In this document: piece after piece, positions 1-10,798 of the stretch
Position numbering within the stretch: position 1 is the stretch's first letter
Layout: the number at the start of each line of letters is the position of its first letter
NCBI GenBank assembly: GCA_018398765.1
Contig: JAHBMJ010000899.1
Location: forward strand, 3,798-38,979
Direction of reading: 5' to 3'
DNA length: 35,182 nt
DNA from: Chromera velia
Lineage: Eukaryota; Sar; Chromeraceae
The notes under the pieces: model-generated
What the model was told of the DNA's origin: nothing
The model's database searches: none
Seen by the model: only the letters and a program-made list of their open reading frames with translations
Position numbers and translations under genes: made by a program

Positions 1-1528
1 AAAGAAACATACAGCCGGGGGTTAGAATTCGTACTTTTGCTCTTTAGAGTGCTTCACAATCTTTAGATAATCAGAAAAAAAAAATATGTAAAATCGGACT
101 TCCAAACAAAAAACCTAAGTTTTTCACAAAGCATTAAAAAAGATTGCTTATGACTCCGCTGTGTCAAAACATATATTTTTCAAGGATTAGTTGTATATCA
201 GTGGGAGTTTACATATAAAAAGTTTCAGTTTCTAACTCTTCATCGTTGCAAAGTTATATCTTTTCAAATTTTGCGGTGAATTATTGAATATACGGTGTGT
301 ACGAAACCTAGGTATGAATAGTATTTTAAAGGCAATATATCGATTTATTTATACGTTATTATTTTTTATTTTTTTAAATATTCTTTGAGTGAGATTTGCT
401 AGGCCGCAAATTTAGATAAACTTGATTGGCTGCGCCCCAGGTGCGGACGATCTTGATATTTTTTTTCAAGTGGACATTAGGTTCAGGGAGGTCAAGTAAA
501 TAAAGGGCTGTGATGCATTAATGATGATAAAATGCATACTGACACACTCCATCTAGTCCAGGTAACTTAGTTCCAACAGGAGACAACGAATGGTTGGTGC
601 ACTGTGGACTTCAAGTAACAAGTCTACCCAGGAACAGAAAGATACACTCTAGGGGGCAGCCTATGTAAAATCGCTGGAAGACCTTTCTCTTTCTTGAGTG
701 CCTCCAACCTGCATCCAGCGCACAGAGGTACTGCCTAACATGCATACAATCATGTTTAGAGGGAATGAGCAAGACAGAACGACCTACCGGGGGAAGTGGA
801 AGTCGATCAATGCTCCAGAGACGTCACTTCACCATAAGAAAGATACAAAAGATTTTCACCTTCCCACAACCAGCAGACACACCAGCAACCCATCCCACTG
901 CCCTGGAAAGATGTCAACTGATAAGAGGCACTGGGCAAAACTGTCGGGAATCGATTTCGGGGCCTCCTGGTGAAAAAAAAGAATGTTGCTCAGGAGGCCA
1001 GAAGGGCAAATTCCTGACTGTTCGCAGTATCAACTGCCAAACCCATCCAACTAGACCAGTGGTACAACAAGACTTCACCCTGACACAGACATAAGCTGTC
1101 TGGTCTTAAAGGAGGGGAATGGTGCGACTTTTACCACCAATACTGCTCTGGACAACAAGAAAGAAAGCAAGGCAAGAGGGAACGAACTTGGCCTTCTGCA
1201 GACATCTGTGAGCTTTCTGAGGTTTTTTCAGACATTTTGGTGATTTTGAGGGTAACCCCGGAAAGTTGCGGTCAAAATTTCGCCAAATTTGAAATGCCGG
1301 GGTCCTGATAATCATTTTGGTAGGTCGCGGGCCTCTGGGGCCACTGGGGCCGCCAGATAAGGCCATACTGCACGTTTTTGGCTTCGTATAGGGTCCTACC
1401 GTTTGATTAAGACCCCCCTTATGTCCCGCCCACCCACGTCCATGCGTCAAAAAACATGGAATTTTTTTGAAAGAAAAAAAATTTTTTTTCTAGGTTTTTT
1501 GTCATTCAAAAGTTTCTCAACCCGTATA
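1..1528. other. AT-rich intergenic stretch, no gene recognised
   Basis: I find no reading frame with recognisable protein character on either strand. The first 700 bases are AT-rich with several A or T homopolymers. Bases 1200-1440 are more GC-rich, and the open frame on the minus strand there has no family resemblance I can name. It is probably intergenic or decayed repeat. Confidence 0.5.
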
Positions 1529-1585
1529 ATTGATTGATTGATTGATTGATATGTTCCGCTCTAGGGCCTTCCCGCTATGTCTATC
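1529..1585 (-). mobile_element. 3' terminus of a non-LTR retrotransposon (severely 5'-truncated)
   Basis: Read on the minus strand, this stretch matches the 3' end of the intact-tailed non-LTR element at 20165-20225: the words GATAGACATAGCGGGAAGG and GCGGAACATATCAATCAATC occur in both, in the same order. The tetranucleotide tail (TCAA)n, seen as TTGA/GATT repeats on the plus strand, lies at 1530-1550. Similarity stops upstream of the GATAGACATAG word, so the copy keeps only about 57 bases. Extreme 5' truncation is usual for target-primed reverse transcription. Confidence 0.8.
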
Positions 1586-1689
1586 TTATGGAGCAAATCA
1601 TATTTTATAGACCCGGCATTCAACAACTGACTATTTAACTTTTTTATAGCCTCCTTTCTGAACAACTTTCAAAATAAAAAGTAATTAAA

Positions 1690-2600
1690 AAAAAATAATT
1701 GATTAGTGATTAGTGGTGCCCTAGATTGATTAGGATAGGATAAGATAGAATTAATGTCTGGAGGATTAGCCTCCTGCCCCAATGCCGAGCGCTCGATGTG
1801 CGGCGTCCAGGAAAAGCGTATACACGCGTCGGACCTTCCTGGCCGGCCCGCACAGGCCAAAAAGACCTGTGCCGCAAACTGTTTATATGATAATCAATCA
1901 ATTACTATCAATCGCATGTGAAAGACTGCAATCAATCAACTCTCACTGACGATGCTGCGGCCCGCTGATCGACCCGGCGGAGCTCAAACAGGCTTCAAAC
2001 GGAGGCATTTCAAAACAAACGGTCGATCGATTAGAGGCCAATCTCATTACTTCCCAGTCACTCAACCCTTTGGTTTCTCTCTCTTCCTTTGCTTGCTTCA
2101 TTTGCTGCCATGTTGCTGAGTACTCTGCCTGTCTTTTGTTTCTTTCCTTTTCATTTGACCAAAGGATTTGGTGGGCTTGGTCCAGCTGGATGCTTGATAC
2201 TCTTGCAGGCTGCATGCATTTCTCTTGCGGCATTCCTTTACGGCAGCTCGTTTTGTGACATCCTTCAAAAACTTGTCGACGCTTCCATCTGTCTCACTTA
2301 AAAGAAAAGAAAACAAGGCAAGCCTTTCTGTCTTCCTGTTTATCCCCTCTTCCCATTTCAGCTTTCCTGCTACTCTTTCCCCCCTCCTTTCATTCCATAT
2401 GTCTGAAAGAGCCTGCAAGCAAACAGCCCTCTCGGCATCATGCAAGGGATACTCAGTCAGAACGTGTACTTCGTCTTCAACCACCTGGATGCCAAGAATA
2501 TCAGAGCAAACAATGCATTTTCTGTCATGCAGCGGGGTCTCCCTCCCTCTATCAAGAGAGAATTTCCCCTTATTAACCTCAAGGCTCCTCTCTCCCACCC
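1690..2600 (-). pseudogene. Decayed C-terminal fragment of a non-LTR retrotransposon polyprotein
   Basis: The minus-strand frame at 2098-2598 (166 codons) aligns with the C-terminal part of the other non-LTR element here (19400-19800). Both have a C-x2-C pair, then LGI-V-V--DE--H--TE-P and a following D-E/R-A segment, and later a LFSFLL/LFYFLL helix. This is the zinc-knuckle-like C-terminal region of LINE polyproteins. In this copy the last cysteine of the usual TECP motif is Tyr (TEYP), and the frame shifts near 2100, so it is not functional. The expected RT domain is absent. Below 2000 the sequence turns AT-rich with scattered AATCAATC words, perhaps a diverged tail. Confidence 0.7.
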
Positions 2601-3508
2601 TGAATGCTGCTGAACAGGTGGTAGGAGAGGGAGATGGCTGCGGTCATAATATTCTCAACGCACGTGAAGTTAGATGGCATCAGACGGGCAGATACCGATA
2701 CAAAAAGATCTCCTGGGATGGAAGAAGAATTTTTTTTTTTCTGCGGATGCTCAAAGAGTAAGACAGAGAAGGAAAGGAACATCATTATACTGAGCAGAAG
2801 CTTGGGTCGAAATATAGTCAGATGACCAATTGAAACACGTTTCTCTTCACTCTCTTTTTTACTTTCGAATCCTTGCATGCATGGCTGGGTAGTTGCAAGA
2901 ATATTTTTTGATCAAGCTCAACCTAAAATTCCCCTTCAACTATCCCGCCAGCCCTCCTTTTGTTCAAATAATCAGACCTCGATTCCAATTCATGACAGGT
3001 GCGTCGCCACAACCTGTTTCTCTCTCCCCTCTGTGTATGTGTGGGGTGGGTGGGTGGATGGGAGGGGGTCAGGTGAACGTGTGAGAGTGCGATATTTTAA
3101 AAACAGAGAGACTGAAATCCGTTGTGCACTGTCTGCCAGCATTGTCTTGTCCTGTATTCCTATAGTTTTCCCTTTTTTTTCTTTTTGCTCGGATGCTAGT
3201 CCAGCTGTCTCTGTATACAAGCGCTTTTGGTTTACCTTTTTGTTGTTCTTGCTGAACAATGTTATATAGTCTATCTGTGTCTCTTGTAGCTGAAACAATC
3301 TGTTTGATTTTGACTGTTCGCATTGTCCGTCTGTATGCATGCAGGTCACGTTACCAGGGGGGGCACCTTATGCACCCCTCTCCTGACGACAGAAAAGTGG
3401 GAGCCAGAGTACCGACCTGAGAATGTGTTTATGCAATTGCTCTATAGATTGGAAAAGGGAAAAGCCAGGCTGCATGACTCTCCGATGCGGGAGTATGAGG
3501 AAACAAAC
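2601..3508. other. No gene recognised
   Basis: Both strands carry only short frames of skewed composition. GCATGCAT palindromes occur near 2875 and 3338. The T-rich and G-rich patches (2730-2745, 3040-3070) look like simple sequence. I see no domain or splice-consistent exon chain. Confidence 0.4.
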
Positions 3509-4317
3509 AGTGACCATGTTTGATTTGATTATATTTGATTTGATTTGAGCTTCAACCTCAAATATTTGATATTTGAGGTAAGATTTGAGGTTAACCTCTT
3601 AGGGTTCCTCACTGAGTCACTGACTTACTGTCACTCTGATCATTTTTCTCATGACAATAGTTAGTATCAGAACATTTCTGATGTGTGTTTCAAAAATTTA
3701 AAAAAATATATACAAAATTATAACTTATCAGTTCTGTAAAAAAAATATGCCTGTGTGGCGCTCTTTCCCCCTCGGCTCCTTGTATTTTCACCTGACACTG
3801 AATTACATTTACCCTCTTTTGCACGGACCATATTTTTTTTGCGTACCCGGCTCTAAAAACAAATGCCTCCTTCTTCCCGTTCGACCCTGTCGGATTGTAT
3901 GACATGTCTTTATGGGGTGTAAAATGTTCGCAGATGCTCAAAAAGGGGGCCGTAAAAGATGTTCCAGCACCAGAAAAGTCAACACAGCTGTTCAAAAAAA
4001 CGTTTAGCTGATCGGTTTACCTCTGCATGAAGTAAAAAGGGGTGAAACGTCAATTTCAGTGCAGCTCAAAACTTTTTTTTTTGAGAGCAAACCATCAAGA
4101 TTTAGGTTTTTTCATTTCAATCAGCATGCGTGACGGATTGGTACTTGCAAAAGTTTTTTCGGGACCTTCATATTTGAGGTTGAAAGTCATATTGATCAAA
4201 TATTTGATCGTATTTGATAGGTCTTTAAAGACTAGGTCCTCCCTGACTGGATATTTGATTTGAGCTTAAGCCTTACCTGAAATCAAATCAAATCAAATCA
4301 AATTAAACATGGTCACT
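3509..4317. mobile_element. Terminal-inverted-repeat element, non-autonomous (MITE-like)
   Basis: The left end AGTGACCATGTTTGATTTGA (3509-3528) and the reverse complement of the right end, AGTGACCATGTTTAATTTGA, differ at one of 20 positions. The inverted similarity continues imperfectly through TTTGA-rich repeats. Shared subterminal words such as TTCAACCTCAAATAT recur in opposite orientation (3552-3566 and the complement of about 4165-4180). The interior (about 800 bp) has no coding capacity. I could not find a clear target-site duplication, so the exact ends are uncertain by a base or two. Confidence 0.6.
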
Positions 4318-5253
4318 AGAAGCAAATGCTCGAGAGGCCTTCCGAAGAGTGGCAGAGCGTTACAGCTAGAAAGTGAACTAGATAGATATATGTTCCTCAA
4401 TGGAACCTCGCCATGTGTGCGCAAGAGGGGGGCGGCTCGGATTGCATAAAAGAAGAAAAAGGAGAAGGTGTCAAAGCATAGAAGGTATCCACGATCCCAC
4501 CAGTGAAGCTGACTGGTGGAAAAGTGGGCAGGTGCTGCGATTTTGCAATTATTCCTCACAACTTTGATCGAAAGCGATACGCACCATTCATTTGCGTGTG
4601 GGCCGTCCGTACATTCAGTGATGCGGCACTGATACCGAATCTTTCCATGCAAGCAGGTTCACACAACGTTGTACTCCCTCCATGAATGTGTATTTCTTTA
4701 CCCTATGAAACGCAAACAGAGACCTGTATGGTTAAGAACTGTTGAACTGCAATTCAAACAGCCATTCATGTGCAATTGTACGTCTTCATTCCCCCCCAAA
4801 TTCTGGTAACCACCCTATAAAGTTTTAAATTATATAAAAGCTAAAATTTAACGTACTATGAAATTAATCTGTTTTCCATCATTTTTTATGTTAGAAGCGC
4901 TAACTAAGACCTTGAGATTAATACTTCATCAGTATCGAATGATAATACTAATATTTTAAAAGGTATGATAAAGAAAAAAATTAGATTTCGATAAGTGATA
5001 AGTAATTTACTGGTGCCCTAGAGCACTGTCGCCGTTTTGTCTTATAAAGGTCGCCTTCGCGATACGACAGCCATCCCTACAAACCACTTTTTCCCAAATT
5101 CCTAACCCCCAATCACCTCCAATTTTTTAGAAGTTCAACTTTTGAAAAATTATGACTTTATACTACTGTAGGACTTAAGTTTAAAACATTTTAAAACGCT
5201 TTCCAACCAATATAATATCAGCATTTAAGTTAAATAATCAATCAATCGATCGA
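4318..5253. other. AT-rich intergenic stretch
   Basis: No gene or RNA recognised. The word GGTGCCCTAGA at about 5013-5024 also occurs at about 1711-1722, hinting at a shared decayed repeat, but the match is too short to name. Confidence 0.4.
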
Positions 5254-5259
5254 ATTCCA
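5254..5259. repeat. Target-site duplication, left copy (MITE)
   Basis: ATTCCA, repeated directly at 5789-5794 immediately outside the opposite inverted repeat. Confidence 0.7.
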
Positions 5260-5788
5260 TTATACTATGCTGTCAGGAGTAACCTACTTAGTTTGGTTAC
5301 TAAGGTGGCCGTTAGGCCGCTCGGTAACTATTTTCATGGTTACGGTAATCCTATAAAGTCACATTGATTACCGTTGTTTCGGTAACCAAAACAGTGGTAA
5401 TTGTTCTTTTAAGCAAAACAAATTAGTGGATAAATCAAATACCAAAGATAGATTTATTGTAAAGTTCTCTTATATCTAAAAATATGTGTAAGTATATGTA
5501 AGTGAAAGTCAAGTTCTTGATATTATAGAAACAACTTAGACAAAAAAAGTTTAAAAATGATCTTTTTTACGTCATACTGTACTCGTACACAGTTTTTAAA
5601 GATGCGTTTCTCCTATATTAGATCTCGATGCAACACATTTATAGGCAGATACAGCCAGATTACCACGGTAGTAGTAATCTCCTCAGACCTCCTTAGTTAC
5701 CAATTTTTGGTTACCAATTTGATGGTAACCAAAAAGCTAAAAAGCTTTCTGAGAAGGGCCGGTAGTTACTCCTAACAGCACAGTGTAG
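5260..5788. mobile_element. 529-bp MITE with terminal inverted repeats and target-site duplication
   Basis: The left terminus (from 5260) and the reverse complement of the right terminus (ending 5788) agree over 24 bases with four differences, all transitions. They share the core AGGAGTAAC preceded by TGCTGT and one variable pyrimidine. The hexamer ATTCCA flanks the element directly at 5254-5259 and 5789-5794, as expected for a target duplication. The interior carries many GGTAAC/GGTTACC words in both orientations (5320-5400, 5660-5730), a subterminal-repeat pattern common in DNA-transposon derivatives. There is no open frame, so any mobility would need a transposase supplied elsewhere. The superfamily is not assignable by eye. 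Confidence 0.8.
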
Positions 5789-5794
5789 ATTCCA
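5789..5794. repeat. Target-site duplication, right copy (MITE)
   Basis: ATTCCA, matching 5254-5259. Confidence 0.7.
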
Positions 5795-6103
5795 TCCAAT
5801 AATATGATTCCAATTTAAATAATTGAGCCCAAGTTCAAGTTTCCATGCATGCAATACATACTTGCCCGAGTACTAATCTGGGTTGAGCCTAGGGTTGAGC
5901 TATAGGGGTTGAGCCAGCGCCAGGATCGAAGCGGACCGTACACAGCAGTACAATGAGTACATGGAGCAAAAACAAATCACTGATGAAGTAACTGATGAAC
6001 AAACACCGTCACGGTATACACTGAGCACACCTGTGTCTGAGCCTTTGAAGGTCCTTCGCTTTTTTCATTTCGCTTCATTTTTCTTGCAGAGTTTTCTCTT
6101 CAT

Positions 6104-7593
6104 TCAAGCAGTTCGCGTCAGGAAATTTACGAAGGATGAAGTGGCTGGAACGAAAGCGGGCAGCCCTGCCTTCCATTTATCTCCGTCCATTCGCAGAATG
6201 TACGCAGCCTCTCCCTGTCTCTGTTCTGTCGCTTGTAGAAACACCGTCTCTGTCTCTGCCAGGTTCTGCTCCATTTGTGCCGCTGGGGTTGCTTCCACCG
6301 CCTCTTTTTGCATAAGAAAATGAACAGAATCCCCCATTCTCGCTTCACCAAATCCCCCTGCATCCTTCAATGTAATTCTCTGTAAAACAACAAAAGGACC
6401 CACTCCCCCCTGATACCCCAAATCTTGAACCAATTCGTAATGACACCTCACCATCTTTCTTATCCTTCCATCCCCTCCCTTCTGCTGAATAATCTTTGCC
6501 GTTAAAATATATGCATACACATTCCCGTGACGCTCACCGACGTTCGCGGGCGCACTGGCAACAAGAAAGTGCAACGCTCTTTTCTGGGAAGAAGCAGACG
6601 GAGAACTGCCTGAATTCAAATGGAGGGAACATGAGGAAACTGCAAAACCGAACAGAGGGTTCCCCTCTTTTTTTGATCTCTGTACCGATTTCGGAGGCAC
6701 AATAGTCATCTTCAGCTTCTCCTCACTGAAGACCGTCACTGTGTCGTTCAATGGGTCTGCGTGCCACGAAAGGGAGGACCCTGAGAAAGGGGGTGAGGAA
6801 TGAAACACGAGAGATCCGAGCTTAGGTGAAGATGCCAACTTGACCTTCGTGTCGTTTGCCGTCACTCTGTAGACTACCACCACACCTTGGTTGTCGTCTG
6901 TTCCCGGCTCTCCTACTGCATCCGTGCATCCACCAATCCATTCAGACACGCAGACACTCAATGAATAAATTGAAACTGCTCTGCATGCTGCGGAAACTTA
7001 TGTGAACGCATGCATACAAACTGTCTGTGTAGGTCTGTTTGAGTCCGTGTGCTCGGCTGACCGACCTGCAAAAGACCAATATTCAAAAAGAGAGTCGACA
7101 GGGTGCGGATGAGAAAGGGTGGGTGCTGTCACGCTCCTCTATGTGCCCCCCTCTCTGTTTGCATGCGTGCGTGCTTGTCTTCTGGGTGTATGCATCGGAT
7201 GTATCCTAGCATGCAGCTCGACTCAAATGGACCCAGGCACAGACCTGCAAGAAGAGAGCAATCCGGAGAGAAGGCGAGGGAGTGACCAAAGAAATGGTCC
7301 GACCACGGGTCGTCCCTTCCACCCTTTCGGCGTCTCTGCACGTCTCTGAAATTGCCTTTGAAGTCTCCTTCTCCTCCAAATAAAGATTCACTGGATCGGG
7401 GTTCGCTGGGGGACGGGGAGTGGGAGGGGGAAAGGGACGCACGTGGCGAACCCGCCCCTTTTTCTTTCTCTGTCGCTTCTCTTTGATTTTGCTTGTCATC
7501 TCTCTCCTGGCCTTTGGCCTGCCCTTCGTTCTCCTCCCTTTGTTGCGTTTTAGACTGCACAGCTTCACCTTTTTCCTTTTCCTTGCTTCGTTT
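6104..7593 (-). CDS. Exons 5-6: FG-GAP (integrin-alpha-like propeller) repeats
   Basis: Exon 5 (7593-7245) begins with a Lys/Glu/Gln-rich low-complexity stretch and ends in FFGHSLAFSPDCSLLA. The phase-1 splice to 6915 continues as VGEPG...GVVVVYRV, giving a canonical FG-GAP repeat split by the intron. A second repeat in exon 6 reads FGFAVSS, then LHFLVASAPANVGERHGNVY. FG-GAP repeats build beta-propellers in integrin alpha chains and other extracellular proteins. Only two repeats are clear, so a full seven-blade propeller is not shown. The stop is TGA at 6106-6104. Confidence 0.65.
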
Positions 7594-7614
7594 CTGCACG
7601 CAAGCACGAATGCG

Positions 7615-7652
<38 letters not shown>

Positions 7653-10393
7653 AGAGGGGGGGGCAGAGGGGGAGTGTGGAGGACTCTTGAACAATACGCA
7701 GATCGCAAGATGTTTCTTTTCATTCGATCCATGCGATCCGTTTCTGGCCAAAAGGCTGGAAGGGAAGACACACAACGAGGAAGAAAAATAAAAAAGACTG
7801 CACGACTGTCAAAGAGACGCCCGACAGCATATCTGCTTTGAACTGTAGTAATGTACCTGTTCGTCCGCCCCCAGCGTGTATTTTCCCTGTTCGCCCAGCT
7901 TCTCTCGTTGTTTCTTTTAAATGTCTCTCTGTATCTTTTGTGACTTCAGTTGCTGGGCGTCTCTCTTGGACAGCTCCGGAGAGAGAATGTTGAAGGCAAT
8001 GACGATGCGGGGGGGGCGTGAGGGGTCCGGGTGGTCGTATGAAGAGACGGAGTGGAAAAGCGGATTCCTCCAGAGGGCCAAAAGACCTGTAGGCGATTTA
8101 ATAAATAAACAGGAATTTTTCTTTAATTGTGCACATTCACGCATGCGAATGAATGCGAATACACTTCTGGAGGTGCCTGCATGGTCTCTCCATATTTTCT
8201 GCAAGTTTGGCGTGCTATCTGAACATGCAGTCTCTTCAGGCAGGTTTTGGGGATGCAACGCATGGAAAGGAAGGAAGACAACGGAAAAGAAATTCAAGGT
8301 CGATTGACATGTCAATGCACACAGGGAGCAAGAGAGAAGAGTAAATCCGGGCACGGACGCATACCCTCTCTGGGAGACCTAACAATTCAGCGACCAAACG
8401 ACCAGGTACTTTGTTAGATATTGCCTAGGAAAAAAGCAAGTGAAAAAGAAAAAACGTGATTGATATGCGAATTGCGGATCAAGTGAATCAGTCAAGCTCC
8501 CTGTTGACTGACCATCCTGGGGAATCAGTTTGGGTTCTTCCTTGAAGGGCTTCCTTCCCTTCTGCCTGATCAAATCAGATGGGACTCTCGGCTTCATCTT
8601 CCGGTGTCTTCTCTCCTTCTCCTTCTCCTTTCTGGTAGAGGCAGAAGAGATGGACGGGGGGGAGGCTGAAGAGGCATTCGTATTGGTTTTTTTGAGTGAA
8701 CGCTCTTCTTGCAGCATTGCCTCCTCAGGACTGGACTCACTCTCTGTCACATTTTTCGATTCTACTTCGGTGTCTACATGATCCTGCCGCTACTTTTCTT
8801 CTTTTTCCTGCCCTGCCTTCCCACCCCCACAGCTTTGCTTCCGCTGTTTCTGCTTCTTCCCCCCTCCACAGGCCCTTCCTCTCCCTCTCCCTCTCCGCCG
8901 CGGTTCCTCTTCTCTCATCCCCTCATGCCAAACGAGAAGGCCGTTCGTGCTGTTAGACATTCCGGCCTCCACATAGTACACTCCGGAGAGAACACCCCCG
9001 TGGTTGTGGGCCTTCCCAACCATTCCGTTCCGAGCTACAAACGCCCACAAGTCGCCCAGGTAGAGACGGCCCTTCACTCCGAGCAGCTCCCTCGTCTTCC
9101 TGTAAAACAGGAGAAGAAGGCAGTAGAGGAGGGACGAAAAAAATAAGCATGTCGAAAAGGGAACATTAGAAACTTTTTCTAAATGAACTTCAGTTGAAGT
9201 GGATTCTTTCGCCCTTTTTGTCCACGTATCTCCAATGTTTGCATTTGACCCGGCCTGTTCGCACAGTGAATTCCAAAGTAAAGACACAACTTTATATGAA
9301 TTCGAAAAATACAGAGAGACGTGTCTGTCAGAGCCCGAGCGTGAGAGGAATATGCACAGACAGAAGCGCACTTTCTAGACAGTGAGTGCATGTTGCAGAC
9401 ACCACCCCGTCTACCCACTTCGTGTTGAACAGAGAGAAAACCATACAGACAGATCATGGAAGAAACTCAGATCTTCTTCTCTCCTTCCATTCTCCCCAGA
9501 AACCCGGCCCCCTCCCTTACTTGAGGATATGGACCCTCAACTGCAGGAGGGCAGAGGAGTCTCCCATCTCGTCGTAGAGGTAGTCAGAGGACCTCCACCT
9601 GCATGCAAGTCAGTGAGATTACAGCCAAGTTTCAGTTATTCAAACAGAGGCGAAAAACAAAACAAGAAAACACAGGCGTGCAGATGGGGAAACGAGATGG
9701 CAGGAGAATTTTGGCTGGTCTGCATCTATTCGTTTCCATTCCACCTTTTCCTTTCAAAATTCAGTGTCCGCTATCACAGCCAAACAAATGAAGTGACACG
9801 CGCTCGCTCCAAAATAAAAGGAAAACAGGCGGGAAATTTTCACTTATACGGAGAAACTTCAAGCCGATGGCAGCAGCTTGGCTGCAAGCCACAGAAAAGA
9901 ACCTGAGGAGATGGCAGGCAGGCAGGAAAGAAGGAAGTAGTGAAGGGCGGATAAGGAGAACAAAGATCCGATCGAGTGACTGTCCGACGCCAGGAAAGAG
10001 AAGTTAGAGACCGAGGGGGGGATCAGTCGATCAAGAGACCGAAAATTCACGTCTTGATACATATCCTTCTCACCAGTTGTGAAAATTCATCCATCTTTTC
10101 CCTTCGGGATGTTTGAATCCTATGCGGACTCCGCTGAGCTGAGCGTCTCTATCTGCCTCTGCCTTCTCCAGCAGTTCTTCTCTTATTCGGACTCTCATGT
10201 TCTCATCATCCAAGAGCTGCAGGAGGCCCAGGTTCGACGGTTGGGGCCCGAGGGTAATCTCGGAGAGAAGAGAGGGGCTATCTGTATTGGGTCCGTAGAC
10301 AGTGCGAATTGCAAAGACGTCAGCAACAAGAAGAAACAAGAAAAAAACAAATGAGCACACAAGGGATAGGGAGCTAGCAAGACAGGCGACCAT
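6104..10393 (-). CDS. Secreted 2OG-Fe(II) oxygenase / FG-GAP repeat fusion, interrupted by two in-frame stops
   Basis: Six exons join in phase on the minus strand: 10393-10074, 9598-9521, 9099-8513, 8086-7857, 7593-7245, 6915-6104 (2376 coding bases, 792 codons including the final TGA). All introns are GT-AG with CAG acceptors and are 263-475 bp long. Residues 1-28 form a signal peptide. The oxygenase domain resembles the 2OG-FeII_Oxy_5 (PF13759) type: HNHGGVLSGVYYV at about 164-176, then after a long charged insert GLLALWRNPLFHSV at about 329-342 and RIVIAFN at 355-361. These supply His and Arg residues of the expected kind. Two FG-GAP-like repeats follow (about 508-540 and 609-662). The frame contains TAG at codon 236 and TAA at codon 385, so it is either a recent pseudogene, subject to readthrough, or mis-sequenced. 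Substrate unknown; a secretory-pathway or surface location is inferred. Confidence 0.72.
7616..7649. repeat. (CA)n microsatellite next to a splice acceptor
   Basis: About 17 CA units. On the gene strand they are (TG)n, ending some 20 bases before the acceptor of exon 5 at 7595-7594. Confidence 0.95.
7917..7919 (-). other. In-frame TAA inside exon 4
   Basis: Codon 385 is TAA. It falls just after the last conserved oxygenase motif (RIVIAFN), so it could be a true end for an oxygenase-only product. However, the frame stays open for 20 more codons to a donor whose phase fits exon 5, and exon 5 offers no Met before the FG-GAP repeats. Confidence 0.7.
8790..8792 (-). other. In-frame TAG inside oxygenase exon 3
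   Basis: Counting from the phase set by exons 1-2, codon 236 of the fusion gene is TAG, followed by CGG. The frame is open on both sides, and the downstream part is needed to complete the oxygenase fold. A 41-base intron could be drawn around it (GTGGGGG...AAGTAG), but every other intron here is at least 67 bp and nearly all exceed 180 bp. Confidence 0.75.
10074..10393 (-). CDS. Exon 1: start codon and signal peptide
   Basis: The ATG at 10393-10391 was chosen because it directly begins a basic-free hydrophobic segment (MVACLASSLSLVCSFVFFLF and onward to ADVFA), a textbook signal peptide with small residues near the cleavage site. Upstream in-frame ATGs would add a polar leader and bury it. 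The exon ends at an ACTG|GTGAGA donor in phase 2 and joins exon 2 (WRSSDYLYDEMGDSSALLQL) in frame. Confidence 0.7.
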
Positions 10394-10767
10394 CTTGAAA
10401 AGGACTGCAAGAGACAGCCAGGAAAACCCGAAGTCCTTCCGTCTACCCGAGGAACTCTGTTGGCTGCTCGGAGACGAGCAAGACGCCCAACCAGCCGATT
10501 GACACCTTATGCACACTACGGGGGCAGGAGCCCTGTCAGCTGTGCTTTGCTGGACAATTCTGCACAATATGTATCAGACATTGACAGACTATATAGATAT
10601 ACTCTGTCACTTATCTGTCTGTGGAGGCGTGGATTTTTGTAGCAATTTGAATCTGTCCGACCCGAACATACCCGCGAACCCCCAAAGAACATTTCTGTGT
10701 GTCAGAGATGCATGTGCCGTCTCGGCGATACACAATTAATTAAAAATTCGCGTCGCGTGACGGCCTT
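10394..10767. other. Upstream region of the oxygenase gene
   Basis: The 374 bases between the ATG of the minus-strand gene and the N gap should hold its promoter and 5' UTR. I see no clear TATA box or other recognised element. The stretch near 10570-10610 is AT-richer (ACAGACTATATAGATATAC), but its role is unknown. Confidence 0.3.
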
Positions 10768-10798
10768 NNNNNNNNNNNNNNNNNNNNNNNNNNNNNNN
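10768..10798. other. Assembly gap (31 N)
   Basis: A run of 31 N followed directly by a G homopolymer. The real gap length is unknown. Confidence 1.

Noticed and set aside
8750..8830. A 41-base intron removing the in-frame TAG
   Set aside because: The other 28 inferred introns are 67 bp or more, all but two above 180 bp, and the proposed sites are purine-rich with no pyrimidine tract. Not excluded without transcripts.
6104..10393. Nuclear genetic code with TAA/TAG read as Gln, to explain the two stops in the oxygenase gene
   Set aside because: The adaptor gene has over 1350 codons with no in-frame TAA or TAG and ends with TAG exactly where an alpha-appendage should end.
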